Positions 42,298 to 51,465 of a stretch of 64,000 nt of DNA are shown here, piece by piece (the first letter of the stretch is position 1; each line of letters opens with the position of its first letter). The stretch lies in contig NZ_BDCF01000045.1 of the NCBI RefSeq assembly GCF_001613365.1, positions 1 to 64,000 of the forward strand, written 5' to 3'. The translations under genes were made by a program, and so were the position numbers. The DNA comes from Nocardia xishanensis NBRC 101358. Lineage in GTDB: Bacteria > Actinomycetota > Actinomycetes > Mycobacteriales > Mycobacteriaceae. A model generated the notes under the pieces. That model saw only the letters and a list, made by a program, of their open reading frames with translations. It was not told where the DNA came from and searched no databases.

Positions 42298-43327
42298 AGC
42301 CGGGGAAGTCGTCGGCATCGACGCCGAGGCCGTGTCAAGGTGGTTCGCCGAACTCGGCATCGAATACGCTGCGCCACTGCGTTTTCAACGGATCGGCCTC
42401 GGACAGTCGAACCTCACCTACCGCGTCACCGACGCCGAGGACATGGCCTGGGTGCTGCGGCGTCCACCGCTGGGTCATCTGCTTGCTTCGGCCCACGACG
42501 TGGTGCGCGAGGCCCGTATCATCGCGGCGCTGGCGGATACCGATGTGCCCGTCCCTCGAATTCTCGGCGTCACAACGGATCCCGCGTTCTCCGACGTGCC
42601 GTTGGTGTTGATGGAGTTCGTCGACGGCCCGATCGTCGACACGATGGACGCCGCCGCGGCGCTGACACCGCCGCAGCGGCGGCAGATCGCGCTGACCCTG
42701 CCGCGCACCCAGGCGAAGGTCCACGCCGTCGACCTCGAGAAAGTGGGTCTGGACGGGTTGGCGAGCCACAAGCCCTACGCGCAGCGCCAGCTCAGGCGGT
42801 GGGCGGGGCAGTGGGCCGTGTCCAAGACCAGAGAGCTACCCGAACTGGACGACCTCACCCGTCGCCTCTCGGCCGCCATCCCGGAACAACGCGAAGTCAG
42901 CCTGGTGCACGGCGACTTCCACCTGCGCAACCTGATCTTCTCCCGGGAGACGGGCGACGTTGCGGCGGTATTGGATTGGGAACTGTCCACGCTGGGCGAT
43001 CCGCTCGCGGACATGGGCAGCGTGCTGACCTACTGGCCGGAGCCCGGTGAGGCGACAGGCGGCGATTTCGCGCCGTCGACGCTGCACGGGTTTCCCGATC
43101 GCGCCGAGATGGCGCGGCTCTACCTGGCCGAGACCGGTCGCGACGCGGCGGCTTTGCAGTACTGGCACGCACTCGGGCTGTGGAAGCTGGCGATCATCGC
43201 CGAGGGTGTCATGCGCAGGGCGATGGACCAGCCGCAGAACAAGGCCGCCGCGGGTACACCCACCGTCGACCGGATCGACGCCCTGGTCCACAAAGCGCGT
43301 GAAATCGCCGATACCGCAGGGATTTAG
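42290..43327 (+). CDS. Aminoglycoside phosphotransferase-like (APH) family protein
   Basis: ATG 42290 gives 345 residues. Kinase-like motifs: GLGQSNLTYRVTD (nucleotide loop), VVREARIIAAL, LMEFVDGPI (hinge), VSLVHGDFHLRNLIFSRETG (catalytic HGDxxxxN) and VLDWELSTLGDPLADMG (DxE metal site). This matches the phosphotransferase proteins found beside acyl-CoA dehydrogenase, SDR and fadD genes in actinobacteria (ACAD10/11-like), thought to phosphorylate hydroxyacyl-CoA substrates rather than antibiotics. Its start overlaps the stop of the chimeric frame, so it is probably translated by coupling from what remains of the fadD-SDR operon. Confidence 0.85.
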   Translation: MPEAGEVVGIDAEAVSRWFAELGIEYAAPLRFQRIGLGQSNLTYRVTDAEDMAWVLRRPPLGHLLASAHDVVREARIIAALADTDVPVPRILGVTTDPAFSDVPLVLMEFVDGPIVDTMDAAAALTPPQRRQIALTLPRTQAKVHAVDLEKVGLDGLASHKPYAQRQLRRWAGQWAVSKTRELPELDDLTRRLSAAIPEQREVSLVHGDFHLRNLIFSRETGDVAAVLDWELSTLGDPLADMGSVLTYWPEPGEATGGDFAPSTLHGFPDRAEMARLYLAETGRDAAALQYWHALGLWKLAIIAEGVMRRAMDQPQNKAAAGTPTVDRIDALVHKAREIADTAGI

Positions 43328-43396
43328 GACAATGTCTTCGCGACCGCGGCACGCCATCTGGCAGTTCCCGCACCCTCCCCCCGAAGGCCGACAGCA

Positions 43397-43627
43397 ATGA
43401 GTGTTTACGAGAACGACCTCCTGGAATTCGCCACCGAATGGGCTCCCTACGGCGGCAACGACGAAGAGGCCTACCTCCGATTCGGTCTCACCCCGGGAGA
43501 GTTCCACAGACGTCTGATTCACCTGCTCGCTTCCCCCGCGGCACGCGCACTCGGCAATGCGACCATCGCCAAACTGCGCGAGCAGTGCGTCGATCGGTTG
43601 AGCCGACCCGCGGCGGGCCGGGCCTGA
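43397..43627 (+). CDS. Small DUF3263-like protein
   Basis: The 76-residue protein begins MSVYENDLLEFATEWAPYGG and continues NDEEAYLRFGLTPGEFHRRL. The helical pattern of an acidic first helix, a Gly break, and FGLTPxxFHxRL recalls the small HTH-like DUF3263 proteins of actinobacteria. It lies 69 bp after the phosphotransferase gene on the same strand. Function unknown; a DNA-binding role is possible. Confidence 0.55.
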   Translation: MSVYENDLLEFATEWAPYGGNDEEAYLRFGLTPGEFHRRLIHLLASPAARALGNATIAKLREQCVDRLSRPAAGRA

Positions 43628-43633
43628 TCGACA

Positions 43634-43655
43634 GGACGGCCCGCGACCGGGCGTC
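43634..43655. terminator. Hairpin between convergent genes
   Basis: GGACGGCCCG and CGGGCGTCC form a 9-pair stem with one bulged base and a short loop, flanked by outer arms CTGATCG (43624) and CGATCAG (43665). It lies between the convergent DUF3263-like and YcnI genes. Confidence 0.55.
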
Positions 43656-43667
43656 CGCCGCGGCCGA

Positions 43668-44321
43668 TCAGTGCCTGCCGCGCACCCCGATACCGATCAC
43701 CGCGAGGACGGCCAGCGCGCCGAGCGCGAGGCCGAGCGCGCCGAGCCAGCGCGCGGTCGTGTCCTTCGATGATTCGGTCTCCGAGGCGGTCGCCTGGATA
43801 TCGCCGTGGTCGTGCGCTCCTGCCGACTGCCCGTCACGCAGCGTCACCGACGGCGCCGGGTACTCCGGCTCGCCGTCCCCTGGATTCTGATCCCAGCGCA
43901 CGACCTGCCCGTCGGCGTAGGTCTGTGTCGCGGGCATGATCAGTTCGTCCTTGTCGGGCAGGCCGTTGGCCAGGATCGAGAATTGCTCGAACTGCCCCGC
44001 CGCGATGCCGGTGCCCGGATCGGCGGTCCAGGTGACGGTGGTGACGCCGCTGCCGGAGTCCTTGTTCACCACGGCCTTCCATCCCGGCACCGTCTCGGTG
44101 TCGACCGTCGTGACACCGGAGATCTCCACTCCCAACCCGACGGTCGGGCTGCCGCTGGCCGATTCGTTCGGCACCCGGAACACCAGGACCGCCGATCCAC
44201 CCTTCGAGGCGTCCGACGCCGACACCGTGACATGGGCGAACGCCGTGCCGGTCGCCCCGGCGACGGCGAGCGCGGCCGCCGCGGCCACCACCGCGCTGCG
44301 TGTGAACGTCGAACCGCTCAT
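43668..44321 (-). CDS. YcnI family (DUF1775) copper-associated protein
   Basis: The 217-residue protein has a Sec signal ending ATGTAFA and a mature protein starting HVTVSASDASKGGSAVLVFR. The N-terminal His of the mature chain is the copper ligand known in YcnI proteins. FRVPNESASGSPTVGLGVEI and PGWKAVVNKDSG follow, then a C-terminal transmembrane helix (LGALGLALGALAVLAVIGIG) and basic anchor. In other bacteria ycnI sits with copC/copD-type ycnJ and helps copper handling; no such partner is seen here. Expected location is the outer face of the cytoplasmic membrane. Confidence 0.88.
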   Translation of the reverse strand: MSGSTFTRSAVVAAAAALAVAGATGTAFAHVTVSASDASKGGSAVLVFRVPNESASGSPTVGLGVEISGVTTVDTETVPGWKAVVNKDSGSGVTTVTWTADPGTGIAAGQFEQFSILANGLPDKDELIMPATQTYADGQVVRWDQNPGDGEPEYPAPSVTLRDGQSAGAHDHGDIQATASETESSKDTTARWLGALGLALGALAVLAVIGIGVRGRH

Positions 44322-44653
44322 CGATCAGACCTCTCCTTCGTATACGAGGAAACGAACACAACCGATGCGCATCGACGATAAGCCATCGTGGCGCTCTACC
44401 TGCGAATATCGCGTCCATATACCGGCGAGGGCACAAGTCTTTTCCGCGCGCAACGGCGTTTCCGCGTGTGCGGCGCGGACTCGCGGGCGGTCGCTGTGAT
44501 GGCCTCGATCCGGCCGAAACCTGTGTACTGTCCCAGCCGAGATCCGCATCGCTGCCCTGGCAGGGAGATCGTCGCAATTCGGCGGCCGCGTCCGCGTTCG
44601 TGCGTTCCATTCGTTCGGCAGACCTACACGTTTTTTCTGGAAACGGAGGCGTT
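44322..44653. other. Spacer with no recognised gene
   Basis: This 332-bp stretch lies between the divergent ycnI-like and methyltransferase genes. Several frames are open but none shows family motifs or consistent third-position GC. Promoters for both neighbours probably lie here. I see no clear operator or riboswitch. Confidence 0.4.
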
Positions 44654-45394
44654 GTGGACTGGGAGTCGTGGCAGCACAGTTGGGACCGGCAGCAGGAGCT
44701 GTACCTCCCCGAACGCGAGGAGCGGTTCCGGGTGATGATGGATGTGGTGGCGGCCGCGGTCGGGCCGACGCCTCACGTGCTGGATCTGGCGTGCGGGACG
44801 GGCACCATCAGCCGTCGGCTGCTCGAGCGAATGCCGCGAGCGAGGTCGGTCGCCGTCGACATGGATCCGACGATGCTGGCGATCGCTCGGGGATCGTTCC
44901 AGGGGGATTCGCGGATCACCTTCGTGACGGCCGACCTCTCCGATCCCGGATGGATGGAATCGTTGCCGATCGAGCCGTTCGATGCCGTGCTCACCGCGAC
45001 ATCGCTGCACTGGATGAAGAGCGAAGCGGTGATGCGGCTGTACGCCGATCTGGCGAAACTGGTTCGACCGGGCGGAGTGTTCCTCAACGCCGATCACATG
45101 CCCGACCCGGAGACGCCGATTCTCAACGCCATCGACGAGGTCATCCAGAAGGCACACCAGGAGCGGGCCCGTGTCACAGGCGCGCTGGACTGGGAACAGT
45201 GGTGGGCGACGGTAGCCGGCGACCCCGGCTTCGCCGAGGAACACGCGGGCAGCCGAGCGATTTTCGACCGGCACGGCGGCGGCGACGAACATCCGATCGG
45301 ATGGCACTGCCTGCGATTGAAGGAAGCCGGTTTCCTGGAGACGGGCGTGGCGTGGCGGTCGATCAACGACGCGATGGTCGTCGCGGTCCGGTGA
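44654..45394 (+). CDS. Class I SAM-dependent methyltransferase
   Basis: GTG 44654 follows GGAGG at 44645 and gives 246 residues (VDWESWQHSWDRQQELYLPE). Motif I is VLDLACGTGTISRRLL, motif II SVAVDMDPTMLAIA, then ITFVTADLSD and FDAVLTATSLHWM, which are typical of small-molecule methyltransferases. The C-terminal half holds the substrate lid. Substrate unknown. It converges on the MFS transporter gene. Confidence 0.82.
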   Translation: MDWESWQHSWDRQQELYLPEREERFRVMMDVVAAAVGPTPHVLDLACGTGTISRRLLERMPRARSVAVDMDPTMLAIARGSFQGDSRITFVTADLSDPGWMESLPIEPFDAVLTATSLHWMKSEAVMRLYADLAKLVRPGGVFLNADHMPDPETPILNAIDEVIQKAHQERARVTGALDWEQWWATVAGDPGFAEEHAGSRAIFDRHGGGDEHPIGWHCLRLKEAGFLETGVAWRSINDAMVVAVR

Positions 45395-45504
45395 CGACCG
45401 ACATGTGAAATCCGCGCCGTCGCCGGAACAGCGGGTCGGCTCTGCGCTCGATGTAACGCTGCCGCCCGCACCGACCGGGTACCTGACCATTCCGACATGT
45501 CGAC

Positions 45505-46920
45505 CTACTTGTCGCCGCGTCCGCGCCGCAATCCCAGCACCAATGCCAGACCGATGCCAACCAGCAGGGCGGCGGCCGCGAAGGTCCAATGCGTTCCCCG
45601 CGCTATTTCGGCCGGTGTGCCCGTGGTGACGTCCGCCGTTCCGGCGGCCTGTGCGAAGACCGCGCCCATGACCGACGCACCGGTCATCAGACCCAGGTTC
45701 CGGGACAGGTTCAACATCCCGGAGATCAATCCACGTTGTTGCGCGGCAACGTCTTTCATGACGGCGGTGTTGTTGGCCGCTTGGAATGTCGCGTAGCTTG
45801 CCGTGCAAAGGACCAACGGCAGGACGTAGCCGAGGACGCCCGCCGCTACGGGCATCACCGACAGGGTCAGCGCGCCGCCGATGATGCCGACGAGTCCGAC
45901 GATCACCGTGGTTCCCGAACCGAAGCGATCGGTGACGCGGCCCGCCGGGACACCGGTGAGCGCAGATACCGCAGGGCCAGCCGACATGACCAGCCCCACC
46001 GCGGCAGGCCCGAGACCCATTGCCCCTGCCAGGTGAAACGGGCCGACGACGAGGGTCGTCATCATGACGGCCGAGACCACGGTGCTCGTCGTCAGCCCAA
46101 CGGCGAGTACCGGATCGCGCAACATGCCGAGGGTCACCAGCGGGAACGCGACCTTGCTCTCGGCGAAAGCGAACAGCGCCAAGCCCACACCGGCGATGCC
46201 GAGCAAACCAAGGGTGAGCCGCCCGAAGGAGCCGACGGTCATGGCGAGCGCGTAAGCGCCCAGTGTCACGGCCAGCAGCGCCGTGCCCAGCGTGTCGAAA
46301 CGCCGTACCGTCGACCCGGCCGCGGTGTCGGCCGATATCCGGAGGGTAAGCGCCAACGCCAGCACGCCGATCGGCACCACAGCCAAAAAGATTGCCCGCC
46401 AACCGAAAATCCCGATCAGTACACCGCCGAGCGAAGGGCCGAGCGCCGTTCCGACGGCTGACATCGTGCCCAGCAACCCCATCGCGCTACCCGTGCGGTG
46501 TTCGGGCACGACCGAGCCTACGGACGCCATCGTCAGCGCCACCATGCAGGCGGCGCCGACCCCTTGCAGCGCCCGCGCGGCGATCAGGAGGAACAGATTC
46601 GGGGCGAGACCGCACAGCAGCGTCGCGACGGTGAACACGGCGATGCCGATCACCAGGAGGCGATGCCGGCCGACCAGGTCGCCCAGCCGGCCGACCCCGA
46701 CGATCAGCGTCGTGATGGCCAGCAAGTAGGCGATCACGATCCACTGCACCTCGGGGAAAGACGCGCCCAGCGCCGCCGCCATCGACGGCAGGCCCACGTT
46801 GGCGATGCTGATGCTCAGCGAAGGCAACAGCATGGAGAGTGAGAGCGCGGTGAGCACCAAGGCCGGTGAACGACGGCTGGACTCGTACTCGACGACGGGA
46901 TGCGTCGCTGATCTGGACAT
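45505..46920 (-). CDS. MFS transporter, DHA2-like drug exporter
   Basis: ATG 46920 (MSRSATHPVVEYESSRRSPA) follows AGGAGGA with a suitable gap and gives 471 residues; upstream starts would run into the promoter. It has about 12-14 hydrophobic helices, the MFS motif A form GRLGDLVGRHRLLV, and motif C-like LLGTMSAVGTALGPSLGGVL typical of proton-driven exporters. Helices continue to LVGIGLALVLGLRRGRGDK. The gene is divergent from a LysR regulator across an inverted-repeat site, so it is probably induced by that regulator's ligand. Substrate unknown. Confidence 0.9.
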   Translation of the reverse strand: MSRSATHPVVEYESSRRSPALVLTALSLSMLLPSLSISIANVGLPSMAAALGASFPEVQWIVIAYLLAITTLIVGVGRLGDLVGRHRLLVIGIAVFTVATLLCGLAPNLFLLIAARALQGVGAACMVALTMASVGSVVPEHRTGSAMGLLGTMSAVGTALGPSLGGVLIGIFGWRAIFLAVVPIGVLALALTLRISADTAAGSTVRRFDTLGTALLAVTLGAYALAMTVGSFGRLTLGLLGIAGVGLALFAFAESKVAFPLVTLGMLRDPVLAVGLTTSTVVSAVMMTTLVVGPFHLAGAMGLGPAAVGLVMSAGPAVSALTGVPAGRVTDRFGSGTTVIVGLVGIIGGALTLSVMPVAAGVLGYVLPLVLCTASYATFQAANNTAVMKDVAAQQRGLISGMLNLSRNLGLMTGASVMGAVFAQAAGTADVTTGTPAEIARGTHWTFAAAALLVGIGLALVLGLRRGRGDK

Positions 46921-46963
46921 GAAGGTCTTCCTCCTGGCCTCGACGGTGTGCATCGAACGTAAA

Positions 46964-46984
46964 TTCCGTTCCGACCTGGCGGAA
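46964..46984. promoter_or_regulatory. LysR-type box TTCCG-N11-CGGAA
   Basis: The perfect inverted repeat TTCCG with an 11-bp gap and CGGAA fits the T-N11-A rule of LysR regulators and lies in the spacer between the divergent MFS and LysR genes. A further palindrome, GTGCA-C-TGCAC, is at 47008-47018. Confidence 0.55.
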
Positions 46985-47054
46985 GACGCAAACAAGTAAA
47001 GGTAATTGTGCACTGCACGCCATGTGTGCTCGGCCGCTGTGCGATCCTGTCCGC

Positions 47055-47957
47055 ATGGCGCGGCCCGACCTGAACTTGCTCGTCACCCTGGATGTCCTGC
47101 TGGAGGAGGGCAGCGTGACGCGGGCCGGCGAACGGCTCGCGCTCAGTCCGTCCGCGATGAGTCGCGCGCTCGCGCGGCTGCGACGCGCCACCGGTGACCC
47201 GTTGCTCGTCCGCGCCGGACGAGGCCTGGTTCCGACGCCACGCGCCGTCGAGTTGCGCGAACGCGTGCGCGGGCTCGTCCACGAGGCCGAAGCGGTGTTG
47301 CGGCCGGTCGAGAAACTCGATTTGGCAACGCTGCGAAGGACTTTCGCGCTGCGCAGCAGCGACGGGTTCGTGGAGCGATTCGGGCCGGCGCTGGTCGCCG
47401 AGGTCGCCGCCGCGGCGCCGGGCGTGCGATTGCGGTTCCTGCAGAAGACCAAGAAGGACACCGGTCCGCTGCGCGAGGGCGTCGTCGACCTGGAAACCGG
47501 CGTCATCGAGGACGCGCTGCCGCCGGACGTGCTCAGCAAACCACTGTTCACCGACCGCTTCATCGGCGTGGTCCGCGACGGACATCCCCTCGGCACCGGC
47601 GAGATGAGCGCCGAGCGATACGCCGCGGCGCGGCACGTGCACGTCTCGCGTCGCGGACTGCCCGCGGGACTGGTGGACGAGGCACTGCAACCGACCGGCC
47701 ACCACCGCGACATCGTGACGGTCGTGGACGGCTTCGGTGCTGCGGTGGCGCTGGCACGAGCCACCGATCTCGTCGCCACTGTCCCGCGGCGCCACACGGC
47801 GAACCTGCGCCAGGGACTGTTCTCCTTCGAGTTGCCTTTCCCCGCACCCGAAGTCACGATCTCGCTGCTGTGGCACGTCCGGCTGGACGCGGACCCCGCG
47901 CACCGGTGGCTGCGCGACCGCGTATCGGCGGTATGTCACTTCGACAACGAAGACTGA
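47055..47957 (+). CDS. LysR family transcriptional regulator
   Basis: ATG 47055 (MARPDLNLLVTLDVLLEEGS) gives 300 residues, the standard LysR length. The winged helix reads SVTRAGERLALSPSAMSRAL followed by ARLRRATGDPLLVR. The C-terminal effector domain has FALRSSDGFVERFGPALVAE and IGVVRDGHPLG. It is divergent from the MFS exporter gene and probably controls it. Sequence around the first ATG upstream (47022) lacks homology. Confidence 0.88.
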   Translation: MARPDLNLLVTLDVLLEEGSVTRAGERLALSPSAMSRALARLRRATGDPLLVRAGRGLVPTPRAVELRERVRGLVHEAEAVLRPVEKLDLATLRRTFALRSSDGFVERFGPALVAEVAAAAPGVRLRFLQKTKKDTGPLREGVVDLETGVIEDALPPDVLSKPLFTDRFIGVVRDGHPLGTGEMSAERYAAARHVHVSRRGLPAGLVDEALQPTGHHRDIVTVVDGFGAAVALARATDLVATVPRRHTANLRQGLFSFELPFPAPEVTISLLWHVRLDADPAHRWLRDRVSAVCHFDNED

Positions 47958-48068
47958 CCGCCGCGCGCGATTCCCGGCAGGATGCTGGATCATTGCTGGT
48001 CCGGGAACGGCGTGACAGACTGAACCCGCTCCGCTCGCCCACTCGAATGGAAACATCGGAGGATTCGC

Positions 48069-49049
48069 GTGCGAGCTGCCTATATCGAACGACTCGGGCC
48101 GTCGGACGCGATTGTCTACGGCGAGTTGCCGCCGCCGGTGTGCGGACCCGACGACGTGTTGGTCGAGGTCATGGCCACGGCGGTGGATCCTGTCGACACC
48201 TTCGTGCGCTCCGGGCGGTATCCGACCGCGATGGAGTTTCCGTTCGTGATCGGCCGCGACCTGGTCGGAAAGGTCGCCGAATCCCGTTCGCCGGAATTCT
48301 CGCCGGGCGATCAGGTTTGGTGTAACAGCCTCGGGCACGACGGGCGGCAGGGAGCGGCCTCCGAAGTCGCTGCCGTTCCCGTCGATCGCCTCTACCATCT
48401 GCCCGACGGGGTGTCGCCCACGGAAGCGGTGGCCCTCGTCCATCCGGCGGCCACCGCGTATCTCGCCGCGTTCACCCACGGGGACCTCCGGTCCGGCGAC
48501 ACGGCGCTGATCGCGGGCGCGGCGGGCAATGTCGGCTCCGCTCTCGTCGCCATGATCGCCCGCGCCGGGGGTACGGCCATCGCGGCCGCTCACCCCGACG
48601 ACCACGATTACTGCCGGCGCATGGGCGCCGCGCACACCATCGACTATCGCACGCAGAACATCGTCGGAGAGGTACGCGGGATTGCCGCGAACGGCGTCGA
48701 CCTCTATATCGACACCTCGGGCCGGAACAACATGGTGGACGCCGTGGAGATGCTCGCGGTCCGAGGCAGGATCGTGATTCTCTCGGGCACCGGTTCGCGA
48801 AGCGAATTGTCCACGGGCGCGCTGTATCTGAAGGACGGTTCGATTCGCGGTTTCGTGATCTCCCGCGCGACCACCGCGCAATTGCGCGACGCCGCGGCGG
48901 TGGTCAATCGGCTGCTACTGGACCGGGCGCTGCGGCCCCGAGCGGTCGAAATTCTTCCGCTCTCCGCCGTTGCCGAGGCGCATCGCAGAATCGAGACGGA
49001 GCGGCTGCACGGCACGCGTCTCGTGTTGGCAATCCGAGACGGCGCCTAA
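48069..49049 (+). CDS. Zinc-free MDR alcohol dehydrogenase/quinone oxidoreductase
   Basis: GTG 48069, behind GGAGG, gives 326 residues. MDR features are MRAAYIERLGPSDAIVYGEL, VDPVDTFVRSG, the substrate segment FVIGRDLVGKVAE, and the NADPH site ALIAGAAGNVGSALVAMIAR. The structural zinc Cys cluster and catalytic zinc ligands are absent, as in zeta-crystallin-type quinone reductases. It likely reduces quinones or enones with NADPH. Its stop overlaps the end of the convergent crotonase gene by 4 bp. Confidence 0.85.
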   Translation: MRAAYIERLGPSDAIVYGELPPPVCGPDDVLVEVMATAVDPVDTFVRSGRYPTAMEFPFVIGRDLVGKVAESRSPEFSPGDQVWCNSLGHDGRQGAASEVAAVPVDRLYHLPDGVSPTEAVALVHPAATAYLAAFTHGDLRSGDTALIAGAAGNVGSALVAMIARAGGTAIAAAHPDDHDYCRRMGAAHTIDYRTQNIVGEVRGIAANGVDLYIDTSGRNNMVDAVEMLAVRGRIVILSGTGSRSELSTGALYLKDGSIRGFVISRATTAQLRDAAAVVNRLLLDRALRPRAVEILPLSAVAEAHRRIETERLHGTRLVLAIRDGA

Positions 49050-49825
49050 TCGGGCCAGACGGGTGGGCGCTTCTCCAAGAAGGCTGCCATCCCTTCGCGG
49101 GCGCCGGGAAGTTGCGCGGCGGCGGCCATGACTTCCAAGGCGAGGGTGTAGGCGTCTGCTTCCGGTCGGTCGAGCTGGGCGTAGAGAGTGCGTTTGCCGA
49201 GCGCCTTGTTGGCTCGGCTGCCTCGCGTAGCGCGGGCGAGCAATTCGTCCACGGCGGTGTCCAGCTCGGCGTCCGGCACGGCCCGGTTGATCAGGCCCCA
49301 CTCTTCCGCGGTGCGGGCATCGATGGGGTCGCCGGTGAGGGCCAGCTCCATCAGACGCTTTCGGCCGACAGCGCGCGCCACCGGCACCGCAGGAGTGTGA
49401 CAGAACCACCCACCCTTGCCGCCGGGAAGTGCGAAACCAGCCGATTCGGCGGCGACGGCAAGATCGCACGAAGCCACCAGCTGGCAGCCCGCGGCCGTGG
49501 CCAGACCGTGCACCCGGGCGATCACCACCTGCGGCACCGACTGGATGGTCGACATCAGCTCGGTGCACAGCGTGAGCAAGTCCCGCACGCCGAGCAGATC
49601 GCGCGCGGCGACGTCGGCGAAATCATGTCCCGCGGAGAACACCGGACCGTGTGCCCCGAGCACGACCCCGGTGGCGTCGGTCTCGCCTGCGGCACGGAAC
49701 GAGGCGAGCAGCTCGGCCAGGTGCTCGCCCGACAGCGCATTGCGCCGATCCGGGCGGTTCATGGTGATGCGCACCGTGTCGCCGTCCCGTGCGACCAGCA
49801 CATGCCGATATTCCAAGGCGGTCAT
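49046..49825 (-). CDS. Enoyl-CoA hydratase/isomerase family protein
   Basis: ATG 49825 (MTALEYRHVLVARDGDTVRI) gives 259 residues, a normal crotonase length; the frame is open upstream but without homology. Motifs: MNRPDRRNALSGEHLAELLA, GPVFSAGHDFADVAARDLL (oxyanion hole), ARVHGLATAAGCQLVASCDL and LAVAAESAGFALPGGKGGWF. It lines up with ECHDC3-like proteins that keep GHDF. One of the two catalytic Glu residues of true hydratases is not evident, so the reaction is uncertain. It overlaps the quinone reductase gene tail to tail. Confidence 0.85.
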   Translation of the reverse strand: MTALEYRHVLVARDGDTVRITMNRPDRRNALSGEHLAELLASFRAAGETDATGVVLGAHGPVFSAGHDFADVAARDLLGVRDLLTLCTELMSTIQSVPQVVIARVHGLATAAGCQLVASCDLAVAAESAGFALPGGKGGWFCHTPAVPVARAVGRKRLMELALTGDPIDARTAEEWGLINRAVPDAELDTAVDELLARATRGSRANKALGKRTLYAQLDRPEADAYTLALEVMAAAAQLPGAREGMAAFLEKRPPVWPD

Positions 49826-49967
49826 ATGTCCACCGTAGATCTCCGCGGGCGACGACACGACACCTCGGGAACGATCCCTCGGCTGAGCCCTGCCGGCCGA
49901 GTTCCCCCGGCCCGGCCGTCGGAACACCTTTGGTCACGACGGTGATCCCTCGGGCACACTGCCTGGC

Positions 49968-50957
49968 GTGGCGGTACTGGAGCAGTCTGCGCGTTCGCCG
50001 AATCGGACCGGGGCGACGGGTCTGAGCCTGACTTCGTGGGTGCTGTTCGCGAGTTGCGGTTCGCTGGCCGCTGCGGTGATGGCGGCGGGTTGGTCCGCGG
50101 CAGCGGTGACCTCGGTGCGGATCGCGTTGGCCGCGGTGCTGCTGGTGCCGGTGGTCGCGGTGCTGCGGCCTCGGGCCCTGCGCTTCGGCCGCGGCGACAT
50201 CGGGTTGCTGCTCGGCTACGGCCTGCTCGGTGTCGCCGGGGTGCAGCTGTTCTTCTTCGTGGCCGTGTCGCGGGTTCCGGTCGGGGTGGCGATGGTGCTG
50301 GTCAACGTGGCGCCCGCGCTGGTCACCTTGTGGGTGAGGGTAATTCGGCGCACCCGGCTGCCGGGGCTGGGGTGGCTGGGTCTCGGGCTGGCCGTGACCG
50401 GATCGACTCTGGTCGCGGAGATCTGGCAGGGCGGCCACCTGGACCCGCTCGGCATCGCCGCCGGGTTGAGCTCGGCGATCTGCTCGGCCGGATACTTCCT
50501 GCTCGGCGAGCACGGCGCGAGCAGGCACGACTCGTTCGGGCTGACGGCGGCCGGGTTGGCGATCGGCGCGATTGTGATGATCGTGGTCGCTCCGCCATGG
50601 ACATTGTCTTCCGGCCTGCTCACCGCCCCCGCGGTACTCGGCGGTCTACGGGTCCCGGTGTGGCTGGCGCTGCTGGTGCTGGCAGTCTTCGGCACCGTCC
50701 TGCCCTATCTGGCCGGGCTGCGTGCGCTGCGTGACCTGCCCTCGGCCATGGCGAGCGTGCTGGCGATGGTGGAACCGGTGGTCGCGGCCGTGCTGGCCTG
50801 GCTGCTGCTCGGCCAGACGCTCGGGCCAGCGCAACTGGCCGGGGCAGCGATACTGCTCACCGGCGCGGTGCTGGTGCAATTGCCCGGGCCGGAAGCCGCG
50901 GCGCGAATGGAGAAGTCGCCGCCGACACGGCTTTCCGGTGGGAACAGGAACAGTTGA
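49968..50957 (+). CDS. EamA family (DMT) transporter
   Basis: GTG 49968 gives 329 residues with ten hydrophobic helices in two EamA repeats (first repeat about 20-150, second about 160-310). The second repeat has VWLALLVLAVFGTVLPYLAG and AMVEPVVAAVLAWLLLGQTL, the usual signature of the family. Such proteins are exporters of amino acids or metabolites in the inner membrane. The C-terminus is a short soluble tail. Divergent from the crotonase gene at 49825 with 142 bp between. Confidence 0.88.
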   Translation: MAVLEQSARSPNRTGATGLSLTSWVLFASCGSLAAAVMAAGWSAAAVTSVRIALAAVLLVPVVAVLRPRALRFGRGDIGLLLGYGLLGVAGVQLFFFVAVSRVPVGVAMVLVNVAPALVTLWVRVIRRTRLPGLGWLGLGLAVTGSTLVAEIWQGGHLDPLGIAAGLSSAICSAGYFLLGEHGASRHDSFGLTAAGLAIGAIVMIVVAPPWTLSSGLLTAPAVLGGLRVPVWLALLVLAVFGTVLPYLAGLRALRDLPSAMASVLAMVEPVVAAVLAWLLLGQTLGPAQLAGAAILLTGAVLVQLPGPEAAARMEKSPPTRLSGGNRNS

Positions 50958-51097
50958 ATCTCGACACGACTGGGCCTCGACGTGTGAACGGCGGTGCGAG
51001 GTCGACCCGGCGGCAGTCGGCGCAGTGTTGCGACCTGCCCGCGGAGATGCCGTGTGGTGCCGGACAGCCTGAGTGGGAATGAACCGACATGTGCGGT

Positions 51098-51307
51098 TCA
51101 TCCGACGCCGAGGGTGACCTCGGTGGATTTGATCAGGACTTTGACGTCGGTCCCTTCGGCGAGGCCGAGATCGTCGGCGGCGTCGCGGGTGATCGAGGAG
51201 GTGATCTCGTCGCCGCCGGTGAGGCGCACGCGGACCACGGCCATGGCTTCGCCCCGGGTTACCGAGACCACTGTTCCGTCGAGCTGGTTTCGGGTGCTCA
51301 GTCGCAT
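51098..51307 (-). CDS. Molbindin-like Mop (TOBE) protein
   Basis: This 69-residue protein is a single Mop domain: MRLSTRNQLDGTVVSVTRGE, AMAVVRVRLTGGDEITSSIT, then LGLAEGTDVKVLIKSTEVTL. The RNQL, GAM-like GEAM and IKSTEV positions match the molybdate-binding Mop fold. Free Mop proteins store or deliver molybdate in the cytoplasm as oligomers. It lies downstream of modC on the same strand, 158 bp apart, so it may belong to the mod operon or have its own promoter. Confidence 0.85.
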   Translation of the reverse strand: MRLSTRNQLDGTVVSVTRGEAMAVVRVRLTGGDEITSSITRDAADDLGLAEGTDVKVLIKSTEVTLGVG

Positions 51308-51465
51308 GGCGCCGACGATACGCCCGGCCGCCACGACTGGCCCGTAGCGCCGAAACGGTGCGGCGAGTTCAGTAGACGTCGCGCACGTACCGTTTATCGG
51401 TTGATGTACGCGTTGGCGTCTTCGAGCGCGACAAGGCGCGTTTGCCGTGGCCGGTGCGGCGGTCC

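Noticed and set aside
42290..43327. Aminoglycoside resistance kinase
   Set aside because: The kinase fold is present, but the fadD-SDR context and its similarity to ACAD10/11-like kinases argue for lipid metabolism.
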